64,000 nt of DNA from Nocardioides sp. LHD-245 (GTDB lineage: Bacteria > Actinomycetota > Actinomycetes > Propionibacteriales > Nocardioidaceae), in the NCBI RefSeq assembly GCF_030929495.1, contig NZ_JAVFWN010000021.1, positions 38,437 through 102,436 on the forward strand, written 5' to 3'. Numbering within the stretch: position 1 is the stretch's first letter; each line of letters begins with the position of its first letter. Below, in pieces: positions 42,158 through 52,704 of this stretch. The position numbers and the translations under genes are program-made. The notes beneath the pieces were generated by a model that saw only the letters and a program-made list of their open reading frames with translations, ran no database searches and was not told the DNA's origin.

Positions 42158-42874
42158 ATGAACCAGACCGCGACCCGCCCGGACGGCACCCCGCTGCGTG
42201 CCGTGGTGGTCGACGACGAGGTCAACATCGCGGAACTGGTGGCGATGGCGCTGCGCTACGAGGGCTGGGTGGTCCAGACCGCCCACACGGGTGGCGACGC
42301 CGTGACGGCGGTGCGCGACCACGGTCCCGATGTCGTGGTCCTCGACATGATGCTGCCCGACCAGGACGGCATGGCGGTGCTGCGTCGGATCCGCGCCGAC
42401 GACCCGACCGTCCCGGTCCTCTTCCTGACCGCCCGCGACGCCGTCGAGGACCGGGTCGCCGGCCTCACCGCCGGCGGCGACGACTACGTGACCAAGCCGT
42501 TCTCCCTCGAGGAGCTCGTCGCCCGCCTCCGGGCGCTGGTACGCCGGGCCGGCACCGCTGTCGAGCAGAGCCGGTCCGCGCTCGTGGTGGGTGACCTGGT
42601 GCTCGACGAGGACAGCCGGGAGGTCACCCGCGCCGGGGAGGAGATCACCCTGACCGCGACGGAGTTCGAGCTGCTGCGCTACCTGATGCGCAACCCGCGC
42701 CGGGTCCTGAGCAAGGCGCAGATCCTCGATCGGGTCTGGAACTACGACTTCGGCGGTCAGGCCAATGTCGTCGAGCTCTACATCTCCTACCTGCGCAAGA
42801 AGATCGACGCCGGGCGGGCGCCGATGATCCACACGATGCGTGGCGCGGGCTACGTCCTGAAGCCGGCGGGATGA
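42158..42874 (+). CDS. OmpR/PhoB-family response regulator
   Basis: A 238-residue response regulator. The receiver domain has AVVVDDE, phospho-acceptor Asp63 (VVLDMMLPDQDG), Thr of FLTARDA and Lys of YVTKPF. The C-terminal winged helix has LTATEFELLRYLMRNPRRVLSK and QANVVELYISYLRKKID, then the wing MIHTMRGAGYVLK. The stop overlaps the kinase ATG. Probably binds the CACAG array around its own promoter and the second array before the efflux genes. Confidence 0.94.
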   Translation: MNQTATRPDGTPLRAVVVDDEVNIAELVAMALRYEGWVVQTAHTGGDAVTAVRDHGPDVVVLDMMLPDQDGMAVLRRIRADDPTVPVLFLTARDAVEDRVAGLTAGGDDYVTKPFSLEELVARLRALVRRAGTAVEQSRSALVVGDLVLDEDSREVTRAGEEITLTATEFELLRYLMRNPRRVLSKAQILDRVWNYDFGGQANVVELYISYLRKKIDAGRAPMIHTMRGAGYVLKPAG

Positions 42875-44253
42875 TGGAACGTCTCTGGCCGCGCTCGCTC
42901 ACCGCGCGGCTCGTCGTCACCGCCGTGACCCTGGTCGCGGTGGTGTCGCTGCTCGTCGGCACGGTGACCACGCTCGGCATGCGCGCCTGGCTGACCAACC
43001 GACTCGACGCCGACCTGGTCTCCCTCACCCGTGGCGCACCGGCGGGGGGCCCACCGGACGCCTTCGGCGGGACCGGACAGGTGCGGGCGGCCTACGTCGG
43101 GACCACGCAGCAGGGCGACATCGTCCGGCTGACGGCGAACGGCTGGCAGCAGCAGGCGCTGGATGTCGAGGTGCTCGCCGTGCTCGCGGATGCCGGGTCG
43201 GAGCCCACCACCGTCGATCTGCCCGGTCTGGGCAGCTATCGGGTCGTCCGGGCCCGGGAGGTCCGGGACGGCATCGCCGTCGTCGTCGGCCTGCCCACCG
43301 ACGACGTCGACGAGGCCACCCGGTCCCTGATCCACCTCGAGATCGTGCTGGCGCTGCTCGGCATCGTCGTCGCCGGACTCGCCGGCACCGCCGTCGTACG
43401 ACGTCAGCTGCGTCCGCTCACCGAGGTCGCCGCCACGGCGCACGCGGTCGCCGAGCTGCCGCTGGCCGAGGGCGAGATCGGGGTGACCGAGCGGGTCCCC
43501 GAGCACCTCACCGACCCGCGGACCGAGGCCGGCCAGGTCGGCCTGGCCCTCAACCAGCTGCTCGCCCATGTCGAGTCGTCGTTGTCGGCCCGTCACCGCA
43601 GCGAACAGCAGGTCCGGCAGTTCGTGGCGGACGCGTCCCACGAGCTGCGCACGCCGCTGACCACGATCGCCGGCTACACCGAGCTCGCCCGCCGCCGTGG
43701 CGACGCCGACACGTCGGCGATGGCGCTCGCGAAGGTCGAGGAGGAGGCCGGCCGGATGACGGCCCTGGTCGAGGACCTGCTGCTGCTCGCCCGCCTCGAT
43801 GCCGGCCGGCCGCTCGCGGCCGAGACCGTGGACCTGACCCGGCTGCTGATCGAGGCCGTCGACGACGCCCGCGTCGTCGCCCCCGGCCACCGGTGGCGGA
43901 TCGTGCTGCCCGACGGCGGGGAGCCGGTGGAGACGACCGGCGACGAGCACCGGCTGCACCAGGTGGTCACCAACCTGCTGGCCAACGCACGCAAGTACAC
44001 GCCGGCCGGTACGACGGTCACCGTGACCGTGCGCCCCGACGGCTTCGAGGTGCACGACGATGGCCCCGGCTTCCCGCCCGGCCTGGTCGACACCGCCTTC
44101 GAGCGGTTCACCCGCGGTGACACGTCGAGGCACCGCTCGGACGGCGGGGTCGGCCTCGGGCTGGCGCTTGTGCAGGCGATCGTCAGCGCCCACGGGGGTT
44201 CCGTCGCGCTGCACAGCGCACCGGGTGACACCCGGGTATCCGTGCGCCTCTGA
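42871..44253 (+). CDS. HAMP-type sensor histidine kinase
   Basis: A 460-residue kinase. TM1 is about 12-35 (LVVTAVTLVAVVSLLVG), an extracellular sensor spans about 36-150, and TM2 is about 155-175 (IVLALLGIVVAGLAGTAVV). HAMP and HisKA follow with FVADASHELRTPLTTIAGY (His257), then HATPase motifs (HQVVTNLLANARKYT, VHDDGPGFP and GGVGLGLALVQAIV). It is cognate to the preceding regulator. The extracellular domain has no recognisable ligand fold. A second ATG one codon later is possible. Confidence 0.93.
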   Translation: MMERLWPRSLTARLVVTAVTLVAVVSLLVGTVTTLGMRAWLTNRLDADLVSLTRGAPAGGPPDAFGGTGQVRAAYVGTTQQGDIVRLTANGWQQQALDVEVLAVLADAGSEPTTVDLPGLGSYRVVRAREVRDGIAVVVGLPTDDVDEATRSLIHLEIVLALLGIVVAGLAGTAVVRRQLRPLTEVAATAHAVAELPLAEGEIGVTERVPEHLTDPRTEAGQVGLALNQLLAHVESSLSARHRSEQQVRQFVADASHELRTPLTTIAGYTELARRRGDADTSAMALAKVEEEAGRMTALVEDLLLLARLDAGRPLAAETVDLTRLLIEAVDDARVVAPGHRWRIVLPDGGEPVETTGDEHRLHQVVTNLLANARKYTPAGTTVTVTVRPDGFEVHDDGPGFPPGLVDTAFERFTRGDTSRHRSDGGVGLGLALVQAIVSAHGGSVALHSAPGDTRVSVRL

Positions 44254-44264
44254 GCCGGTCGACT

Positions 44265-44302
44265 CACAGGTCGCTCACAGAGCTGCCCGAACCCGGGCAC
44301 AG
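44265..44302 (+). promoter_or_regulatory. Second CACAG repeat array, before the efflux genes
   Basis: CACAG starts at 44265, 44276 and 44298, spaced 11 and 22 bp, so all lie on the same DNA face. The array fills the 72-bp gap between the kinase and the first adaptor gene, suggesting an internal promoter of the efflux operon under the same regulator. The last repeat lies 23 bp before the GTG start. Confidence 0.8.
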
Positions 44303-44325
44303 TCCGTGCCGACATCGTCACCCGC

Positions 44326-45521
44326 GTGATCGCCTCCCTGCTCCGACGGGTGCGCCCTCCGTGGCGTCGTCGCCGTCGCCTCGTCGTCTCCCTGGCCACC
44401 CTGGTCGTCCTCGCCGCGGTCGCCGGTGGGTGGCTGCTGTTCCGTGACGACGAGCCCGCGGCCGCCACGTCGACCACGGCGACGGTCGGGACCCAGACCT
44501 TGAAGCAGACCGTCACCGCCAGTGGCACCCTCGCCGCCGCGCGAACGGCGGAGCTGTCCTTCGACGTGAGTGGCACCGTCACCGCCGTGTACGTGCGCCC
44601 CGGCGACGCGGTGAGGAAGGGCCAGCGGCTCGCGGCGGTCGACGACGAGGTGCTCCGGGCCGAGCTCGATGCCGCGGACAGCGCGCTCGACGCGGCCGAG
44701 ACCGCTCGGGCCGAGCACGTCGCGGACGGCGCCTCCGCCGAGCAGGTCGCCGCCGACAAGGCAGCCGTTCTCGCAGCCGAGTCCCGGCTGGTCGAGGCCC
44801 GGGCCGCGATGGACGACGCCGTCCTGCGGGCCACGGTCAAGGGCACCGTCACCGACGTCGGCATCGCCGTCGGTGACCCGGTCGGTGACCCGGTCGGCGG
44901 CACCGGCGACACCGGCGACACCAGCAGCAGTGTCACCGTCGTGTCCACCGGCTCGTTCGTCGTCGAGGCCATGGTGGCCAGCAGCGACATCGCGAAGGTG
45001 AGCCCCGGCCTGCAGGCCGAGATCGCCGTCAGCGGCGTCGACGAGACCGTCTACGGCACGGTCCAGGAGGTCGGCCTCGTCGCCGAGGCCGACTCCAGCG
45101 GTGCGGCCGTCTTCCCGGTCACCGTCAAGGTGACCGACCGGCGCGACGACCTCTTCGGCGGCACGTCGGCCGACCTCTCGATCGTCGTGAGCCAGCGCGC
45201 CGGCGTCCTCACCGTCGACAGCCGCGCGATCCGCACCGACGGTGAGGCCACCTACGTCGAGAAGGTCACCGACGCCGCCACCGGCGCGGCGACCCGCACC
45301 GACGTCGAGCTCGGCGAGACCGCCGGCATGGCCACGGAGGTGTTGTCGGGACTGAGCGAGGGCGACCTGGTCGTCGTACCCGGCTTCTCGGGCCCGGGCG
45401 GCAGCGGGGGCGACCGGGAGATGCAGGAGCAGATGCAGCAGTTCCGGGATCGGATGCAGGACGGTGGTGGGATGCCACCGGGTGGCGTCGTGATCGACGG
45501 TGGCCCGGCCGGGGGCACCCG

Positions 45522-45525
<4 letters not shown>
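44326..45525 (+). CDS. MacA/HlyD-type efflux adaptor protein
   Basis: A 399-residue membrane-fusion-type protein with one N-terminal helix after a cluster of Arg (PPWRRRRRLVV). The lipoyl/barrel-sandwich halves are FDVSGTVTAVYVRPGDAVRKGQ and LRATVKGTVTDVGIAVGDPV, flanking a ~50-residue coiled coil (about 105-160). A beta-barrel and membrane-proximal domain follow. The tail is Met/Gln/Gly-rich. It partners the next two genes (ATPase, permease), with overlapping stop and start. GTG start. Confidence 0.88.
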
Positions 45526-47446
<1,921 letters not shown>

Positions 47447-47475
47447 CCACCGCCCACCAAGATCAAGGAGCCACC

Positions 47476-48231
47476 ATGATCCGTCCTCTGTCCCGCCCCC
47501 TCTCGGCCACCGCCGCCGGCATCGCCCTCGCGGCGCTGCTCGCCGCCTGCGGGAGCGACGAGCCTGCCGGGCGCGCCGTCACCGACACCACGGAGGCCGG
47601 CAGCGGTTCCGTCCGGGCCGCGCCCGACGGCGCGGTCGGTCCGCCCGGCACCGTCGGTCAGATCGCGGCCGTCGACGGCCGGGTCCTCCAGGTCCGCAGT
47701 CAGATGTCCGGCCAGACCGCCGTCACGGTCACCGACAGCACCACCGTCACCGACCAGGTCGACGGCAGCCTCGCCGACGTCCGGGCCGGGGCCTGCGTCG
47801 TGGTCCGCACCGCCGACGCCGGTACGCCGACCGATCAGGTCGCCGCGACCTCGGTGGCCGTGGCCGCGGCGACCGACGCCGGGTGCGGGAGCCCGGGCGG
47901 TCCCGGCGAGGGGAAGCGGCTGAGCGGTACGCCCTCCGAGCTGCCCTCCGAGCTGCCCACCGACCGGCCGCCGGGCATGGCCGGCGGGTTCGGTCTCGTG
48001 GGTGCGGTCACCTCGGTTACCGACGGCGGCTTCGTCGTCGAGGGCAGGGATGGTCAGGTGACCGTCACCGTCGGCGGCGACACGACCTACACCCGCGAGG
48101 TCACGGCCGGCGCCGCCGCCCTCACCCGGGGCCGCTGCGTGCGGGTGCAGGGCGATGCCGACGACGCCGGCGCGGTCACCGCGACGGCGATCCAGGTCAG
48201 CGACGGGGTGGACGGCCAGTGCGGACGCTGA
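47476..48231 (+). CDS. DUF5666-like lipoprotein
   Basis: A 251-residue lipoprotein. AAGGAG seven bases before the ATG fixes the start. The signal peptide ends in LLAAC. The mature part holds two similar ~65-residue beta-rich modules (GTVGQIAAVDGRVLQVRS and GLVGAVTSVTDGGFVVEG), each ending with a short Cys-containing strand, as in DUF5666 proteins. An upstream ATG (47443) overlapping the permease stop would remove the signal peptide's N-terminal position. It could modulate the efflux complex outside the membrane. Confidence 0.8.
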   Translation: MIRPLSRPLSATAAGIALAALLAACGSDEPAGRAVTDTTEAGSGSVRAAPDGAVGPPGTVGQIAAVDGRVLQVRSQMSGQTAVTVTDSTTVTDQVDGSLADVRAGACVVVRTADAGTPTDQVAATSVAVAAATDAGCGSPGGPGEGKRLSGTPSELPSELPTDRPPGMAGGFGLVGAVTSVTDGGFVVEGRDGQVTVTVGGDTTYTREVTAGAAALTRGRCVRVQGDADDAGAVTATAIQVSDGVDGQCGR

Positions 48232-49913
48232 GCGGGCGGCGGCTCGTCGTTCCGCTGGCGGTCCTCGCGGTCGCCGGCACCGGCCTCGCGGCGTACGGCG
48301 CGGCCGCGGACGACGCCGTCCGGTACCGCACCGTCCAGGCCGCCCTCGGCGACGTCGAGCAGGTCCTGGACCTGTCGGGGGTCGTCGAGGCCACCGGGCG
48401 GGCCGACCTCGCCTTCGGTACGGCCGGCGAGGTGAGCCGGGTGCCCGTCGCCGTGGGTGACCAGGTCCGGCAGGGGGAGGTGATCGCCGTCCTCGACCGC
48501 GCGTCGCTGCGCGCCAGCGTCGACCGGGGCCGGGCCGACCTCGCGTCCGCGAAGGCACAACTCGCCGCGGACCGCGACACCCAGGCCGCCGCGGTCGCCG
48601 CCGCGGCCTCCTCGTCCACCGCCGGGAAGTCCGACGGGAAGTCCGCCGCGAAGTCCCCGACGACAGCACCCTCGGCCACGTCGTCCCCGACTGCCGCACC
48701 GACCCCGGACCTCGCCGTACTCACCGCCCAGCAGGACGCGGTCCTCGCCGCGCAGACCGCGGCCGGCACGGCGCTGGCGACATCGACCGCCGCGCTGCAC
48801 ACCCAACAGACCGCGTGCGCCGCGAGCGGTCCCGCGACCGGAGAGGAGTCCGCGCGGGCGACCGTCGACGGCGCGGACCAGCCGACCGGTCACCCCGCGG
48901 AGGGCACGACGGTCACCGACGACTGCGCCCGGGCCCTGGCAGCCGTCCAGTCGGCCCAGGCCGCGACCGCCGACGCCCAGGACACCCTCCAGCAGGCGCT
49001 CACCACGCTGACCGCGACGCTCACCGCGGCCCTCGGCGAGCTCACCGCTCAGGACGCGGTCGGTGCCGACACCTCCGGGAAGGGCGGCAACCCCACCGCC
49101 ACGGCCACCCCGACACCGACCACGGGTGGCACCGGCGGCCCGGGCGGCACCGGCGGCGCGTCGGCGAACGGCGGCGACACCCGGACCGTCACAGCGGCCA
49201 CCCTGGCCGACGACCAGGCCGCGATCGACCGGGCCCGCGCCGACCTGGCCGCCGCGCGGGCCGACCTGCGCGCCGCGGTGGTCCGGGCGCCGGCCGGCGG
49301 GACCGTCGTCGCGCTGCCGGTGGCGCGGGGCGATGTCGTCGCGACCGGCGACACGGTCGCCGTGGTGGTCGCTCCCGGCGTGACGACGGTGGCGTTGGAG
49401 GCGACGGCAGCCCAGGCCGCGCAGCTCGCGGTCGGCACCCCTGTCGTCGCCACACCCGCGGGCGCCGACGAGCCGCTGATCGGCGTGGTCGGCCGGGTCG
49501 CTGGCGTCCCCACCAGCACGACCGACACCGACGCCGATCCGACGTACGCCGTCGAGGTGACGCTCGACCAGCGGAACCTGACCCTGCCCGACGGCCTACC
49601 GGCCGCGGTCGAGGTCGTCGTCGCGAGTGCCGAGGACGCCGTCACCCTGCCTGCGTCGGCCGTCGCGGACGGCACGGTCACGACGCTGGTCGGCGCGGAG
49701 ACGCGGCAGGTACCGGTGGTGACCGGCGTCGTCGGCGGCACCGAGGTCGAGATCCTCGACGGTATCGAGGCCGGCACCGAGGTGGTCCTCGCCGACCTCG
49801 ACGCCGACCTGCCCTCCGGCGGCAGTGAGGACCAGGGACCCGGCGGCCTCGGCGGCGACCTGGGTGTGGTGCGGATGGGCCCGCCCGGGAGCGGCGTCAC
49901 CATCCGGCGCTAG
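48219..49913 (+). CDS. Second HlyD-type adaptor with long low-complexity insert
   Basis: A 564-residue adaptor. It has one N-terminal helix and a barrel-sandwich half, FGTAGEVSRVPVAVGDQVRQGEVI. A ~230-residue hairpin is rich in Ala/Thr/Gln and contains a Thr/Pro/Gly linker (TATATPTPTTGG). The second half is VVRAPAGGTVVALPVARGDVV, then barrel domains and a Gly-rich end. It overlaps the preceding lipoprotein by 13 bases. Two adaptors in one operon is uncommon; they may serve one exporter under different loads or form a mixed oligomer. Confidence 0.85.
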   Translation: MRTLSGRRLVVPLAVLAVAGTGLAAYGAAADDAVRYRTVQAALGDVEQVLDLSGVVEATGRADLAFGTAGEVSRVPVAVGDQVRQGEVIAVLDRASLRASVDRGRADLASAKAQLAADRDTQAAAVAAAASSSTAGKSDGKSAAKSPTTAPSATSSPTAAPTPDLAVLTAQQDAVLAAQTAAGTALATSTAALHTQQTACAASGPATGEESARATVDGADQPTGHPAEGTTVTDDCARALAAVQSAQAATADAQDTLQQALTTLTATLTAALGELTAQDAVGADTSGKGGNPTATATPTPTTGGTGGPGGTGGASANGGDTRTVTAATLADDQAAIDRARADLAAARADLRAAVVRAPAGGTVVALPVARGDVVATGDTVAVVVAPGVTTVALEATAAQAAQLAVGTPVVATPAGADEPLIGVVGRVAGVPTSTTDTDADPTYAVEVTLDQRNLTLPDGLPAAVEVVVASAEDAVTLPASAVADGTVTTLVGAETRQVPVVTGVVGGTEVEILDGIEAGTEVVLADLDADLPSGGSEDQGPGGLGGDLGVVRMGPPGSGVTIRR

Positions 49914-49979
49914 GGGCTCGGTCGGCGCCGTGTGGAAACCGAGTGGCGCCGCGGGGCCCCACGGGGTGACGCTGGAGGG

Positions 49980-50966
49980 GTGAGCACGAGCACATGGACG
50001 AGCGCGATCTGGGCGACGGAGGAGTTCCGCGCCGAGCTCCGTGCGTTCGTGACCGCCGCCATCGGCGTCCCCGAGCGGGTCGAGGAGGTCAGTCGACGGC
50101 CCTGGTCCGTCGTATGGCGGGTCACGGTCGCGGGCCGGACGGCGTACGCGAAGCAGAACTGCCCGGGACAGGCCCACGAGGCCCGGCTGATGGCCCGCCT
50201 GGCGCAGGTCGTCCCCGAGCATGTCGTCCCCGTCCTCGCCGCAGAGCCCGACCGTGACCTGCTGCTGACCGCCGATCTCGGCCCCACCGTCCGTGAGGGC
50301 GGGGGAGGCGCCGAGCTGGCGACCTGGATCCGGATCGCCACCGAGGCCTCCGTGGTGCAGCGCGAGCTCGTCGGCGCCACGGACGATCTCGGCCTCACCG
50401 TGCTGTCGCCCGGCGACGCCCTGACGTACGTCGCCGATGCGGTCGGCCGCCTCGCCGCCCTGGCCCCCACCGATCCACGCCGACTCGCGCCCGAGGTCGC
50501 GATCCTGCTCGAGAGCCTCCTGCCCACGGTCGGGCGGTGGGCCGAGCTGGTCGAGGACCTCGGCCTCCCGCTGACCCTGCTCCACAACGACCTGCACGCC
50601 GACAACCTGGTCACCGCCCCGGACGGCACGCTGCGCTGCTTCGACCTCGGCGACTCGCTCCTCGGCGATCCGCTCGCCGGTCTCTACGTGCCTCTCGCGA
50701 TGGCCCAGGAGACGCTCGGCCTGACCACCGACGATCCCCGGCTGTGGCGGATCGCCGACGCTGCGCTGGAGGTCTGGTCCGATCTCGCCCCACCGGCGGC
50801 GCTGCGCGCCGCCCTGCCCGCCGCGCTGCAGCTCGGCCGGCTCGGGCGTGTGGAGTCCTGGCGTCGCTGTGTCGCCACCATGACGCCCGAGGAGCGGGCC
50901 GTCCACGGCTCCGCGCCCGCCGACCGTCTCGCCTCACTGCTCGACCCCGGCCCGCTGCGCACCTAG
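49980..50966 (+). CDS. APH-family phosphotransferase (kinase-like)
   Basis: A 328-residue aminoglycoside-phosphotransferase-fold protein. The catalytic loop is LLHNDLHADNLV (HxDxxxxN, the Brenner motif) and the metal Asp is in CFDLGDSLLGDP. The N-lobe is short, with GRTAYAKQNC (Lys in place of the usual position). Real substrates of such actinobacterial proteins are mostly unknown; they may phosphorylate small alcohols or amines, and resistance is not implied. GTG start with GGAGGG close upstream. Confidence 0.8.
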   Translation: MSTSTWTSAIWATEEFRAELRAFVTAAIGVPERVEEVSRRPWSVVWRVTVAGRTAYAKQNCPGQAHEARLMARLAQVVPEHVVPVLAAEPDRDLLLTADLGPTVREGGGGAELATWIRIATEASVVQRELVGATDDLGLTVLSPGDALTYVADAVGRLAALAPTDPRRLAPEVAILLESLLPTVGRWAELVEDLGLPLTLLHNDLHADNLVTAPDGTLRCFDLGDSLLGDPLAGLYVPLAMAQETLGLTTDDPRLWRIADAALEVWSDLAPPAALRAALPAALQLGRLGRVESWRRCVATMTPEERAVHGSAPADRLASLLDPGPLRT

Positions 50967-50975
50967 ATTGGGGCC

Positions 50976-51416
50976 GTGCCGCGCCAGGAGAGGACTGCTA
51001 TCAGCAGGTGCCTGCCCTGGGTGCTGCTCCAGGGCGGGCTGTTCCTGCCCGCGGCGGTGGGCATGTTCCGGGGCCGCGACCTGACCCGGGGCCCGTGGGA
51101 GTACGCCGCACTGACGGCCCTCCTCGCGCTGTGGCTCGGCTACTGCCTGGTGCGCAACCTGGCGCTCATGTGGCTCGCCCCGGTGCGCGAGACCCGCCGC
51201 TGGCACGTCGCGCCGCTGTTCGTCCTGGGCCTGCTGATGGTCCTCGTCGGGAGCGGGCCGGTGCTGGACGGCGCCCCGCACGACCGGCCGCGAGGGATCG
51301 CCGTCCTGGCCGTCGCACTGTCGGTGCTGGCGCTCGGCGTACGCGAGGTGGCGCGTCTGCGTAGGGCGGGTGGGGCTCGAACCCACGACCCAAGGATTAT
51401 GAGTCCTCTGCTCTGA
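50976..51416 (+). CDS. Small four-helix membrane protein running into a tRNA gene
   Basis: A 146-residue membrane protein with four predicted helices (about 12-32, 44-70, 79-96 and 108-128), no signal peptide and no known family. The final ~18 codons (GGARTHDPRIMSPLL) are encoded on the strand opposite the CAU tRNA, and the stop lies inside the tRNA gene, so the true end may be artefactual or truly overlapping. It starts at GTG nine bases after the APH-like gene, suggesting an operon. Confidence 0.6.
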   Translation: MPRQERTAISRCLPWVLLQGGLFLPAAVGMFRGRDLTRGPWEYAALTALLALWLGYCLVRNLALMWLAPVRETRRWHVAPLFVLGLLMVLVGSGPVLDGAPHDRPRGIAVLAVALSVLALGVREVARLRRAGGARTHDPRIMSPLL

Positions 51417-51435
51417 CCGACTGAGCTACCGCCCC
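51362..51435 (-). tRNA. tRNA with CAT anticodon (Met elongator or Ile2)
   Basis: The minus-strand cloverleaf begins GGGGCGG at 51435 and ends CCGCCCTA at 51362. The first pair is G-U. The D arm is GCTC/GAGC, the anticodon stem-loop is AGGACTCATAATCCT, and the T arm is GTGGG-TTCGAGC-CCCAC. CCA is not encoded. The anticodon CAU is compatible with elongator methionine or lysidine-modified isoleucine; I could not decide by eye. Confidence 0.93.
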
Positions 51436-51507
51436 GAGGGGCGCCACCTTAGCCTGGACCGTCGAGATGACGTCATGGCGGACCCGGGCCGCAGTAGTCT
51501 CGGCCCC

Positions 51508-52674
51508 ATGCCCCCACGCAGTGCGGAGACCACCCGCCGCCGGCTGTTGGAGGCCGGGGTCGAGGCGCTGAAGGAGATCGATGCGGCCGGGCTCGTCGGG
51601 GCGATCGGCACCCGAGAGATCGCCAAGCGGGCAGGGGTGAGCCCGGCGACCCTCTTCCACCACTTCGGGTCCGTGGAGCAGTACGCCGCCGCGCTGGTCG
51701 ACCGGATCTACGGCGTGGACGAGGAGCCCGCCGAGGAGGTCGCCGCACGCACCGCGGCGACCTACGACCCGGCGAAGAAGTCCGTCTCGGCCACCGACTA
51801 CTACACCCACGACTTCGCCCGACTGCTCAACGACGCCGAGCACCGGCTCCGCGTCGGACTCTGTGCCTTCGGGGGCGAGCAGGCGACGTCCGCCTACAGC
51901 GCTCACGTCCGTACCCACGACGCCCGGGTGATCGCGGCCATCTCCGACGTCCTCCGCCTCTGGCAGCGAGAGATGTGCCCGCCCTTCTCGGTGGCCGAGT
52001 ACGTCGGTGCCTACACCGGTCTGCTGAACGACGCGGTGTTCCGCAAGGCCGCCGACCCGACCGCGCCCGTTGCGAGCTCCTTCGTGAAGCAGGCGTCCGC
52101 GATCTCGATGGCGATGGTGCGGGTGCCCGGCGACCCACGCGATCTGGACGATCGGATGGCAGAGCTGCGGCTCGTCCCCCAGACACCGCCCCAGGTCGGC
52201 CGCCGCGCCGAGCGGACTCGGGAGCTGGCGATGCACGCGGTGCGCGAGCAGCTCAAGCACACGTCGTACGACGAGCTCTCCGTCGCCACGATCGCCCGGC
52301 GGGCCCATCTGAGCCCGGCCACCGTCTACGCGCACTTCAAGGGCAAGGCCTCGATGGTCGTGACGACGCTGCTCGACGACGCCGCCGGCCTGGCAGCCGA
52401 GGAGCCCGCGTCGATCGACGACGTGGCAGATTTCCTGGCGGATCACCTCGCCTATCTCAAGCCCTACCTCGTCTCACTCGCGATGACCGAGTCGACGGCC
52501 GACGACGCATTGCTCGCGGCGGCGACCGCGCGTCTCCGCGGCCGCACCGAGGACGCCGCAGGGCTGGCCCGCACGACGCTGCTGGTGCTGGTCTCGCGTC
52601 TGGTGTCGCACCCGAGCGAGGGAGCCGTCGGTGCGTTGCGGCATCTCCGGCACGTCGGCGCGCTCGACGGCTGA
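51508..52674 (+). CDS. TetR-family regulator with two HTH domains
   Basis: A 388-residue protein with a first TetR HTH at about 10-60 (TREIAKRAGVSPATLFHHFGS), a helical effector-type domain to about 225, then a second complete TetR HTH at about 230-275 (VATIARRAHLSPATVYAHFKG) and a shorter helical tail. It reads as two TetR proteins fused in frame. It could bind two operators or a tandem site as one polypeptide. ATG at 51508 begins at the natural start of the first domain. It starts 72 bases from the CAU tRNA and ends 30 bases from a convergent gene. Confidence 0.85.
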   Translation: MPPRSAETTRRRLLEAGVEALKEIDAAGLVGAIGTREIAKRAGVSPATLFHHFGSVEQYAAALVDRIYGVDEEPAEEVAARTAATYDPAKKSVSATDYYTHDFARLLNDAEHRLRVGLCAFGGEQATSAYSAHVRTHDARVIAAISDVLRLWQREMCPPFSVAEYVGAYTGLLNDAVFRKAADPTAPVASSFVKQASAISMAMVRVPGDPRDLDDRMAELRLVPQTPPQVGRRAERTRELAMHAVREQLKHTSYDELSVATIARRAHLSPATVYAHFKGKASMVVTTLLDDAAGLAAEEPASIDDVADFLADHLAYLKPYLVSLAMTESTADDALLAAATARLRGRTEDAAGLARTTLLVLVSRLVSHPSEGAVGALRHLRHVGALDG

Positions 52675-52704
52675 GACAGCGGCGGACAGCGGGGGACAGC
52701 GGGG
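52675..52704. repeat. 10-bp GACAGCGGGG tandem repeat between convergent genes
   Basis: Three contiguous 10-bp units: GACAGCGGCG, GACAGCGGGG and GACAGCGGGG. They fill the gap between the TetR-type stop and the stop of the large secreted gene. Slippage repeats; there is no hairpin. Confidence 0.65.

Noticed and set aside
49980..50966. Aminoglycoside resistance gene
   Set aside because: Only the APH fold motifs are visible. Chromosomal APH-like proteins in actinobacteria mostly have other, unknown substrates, so resistance is not supported.
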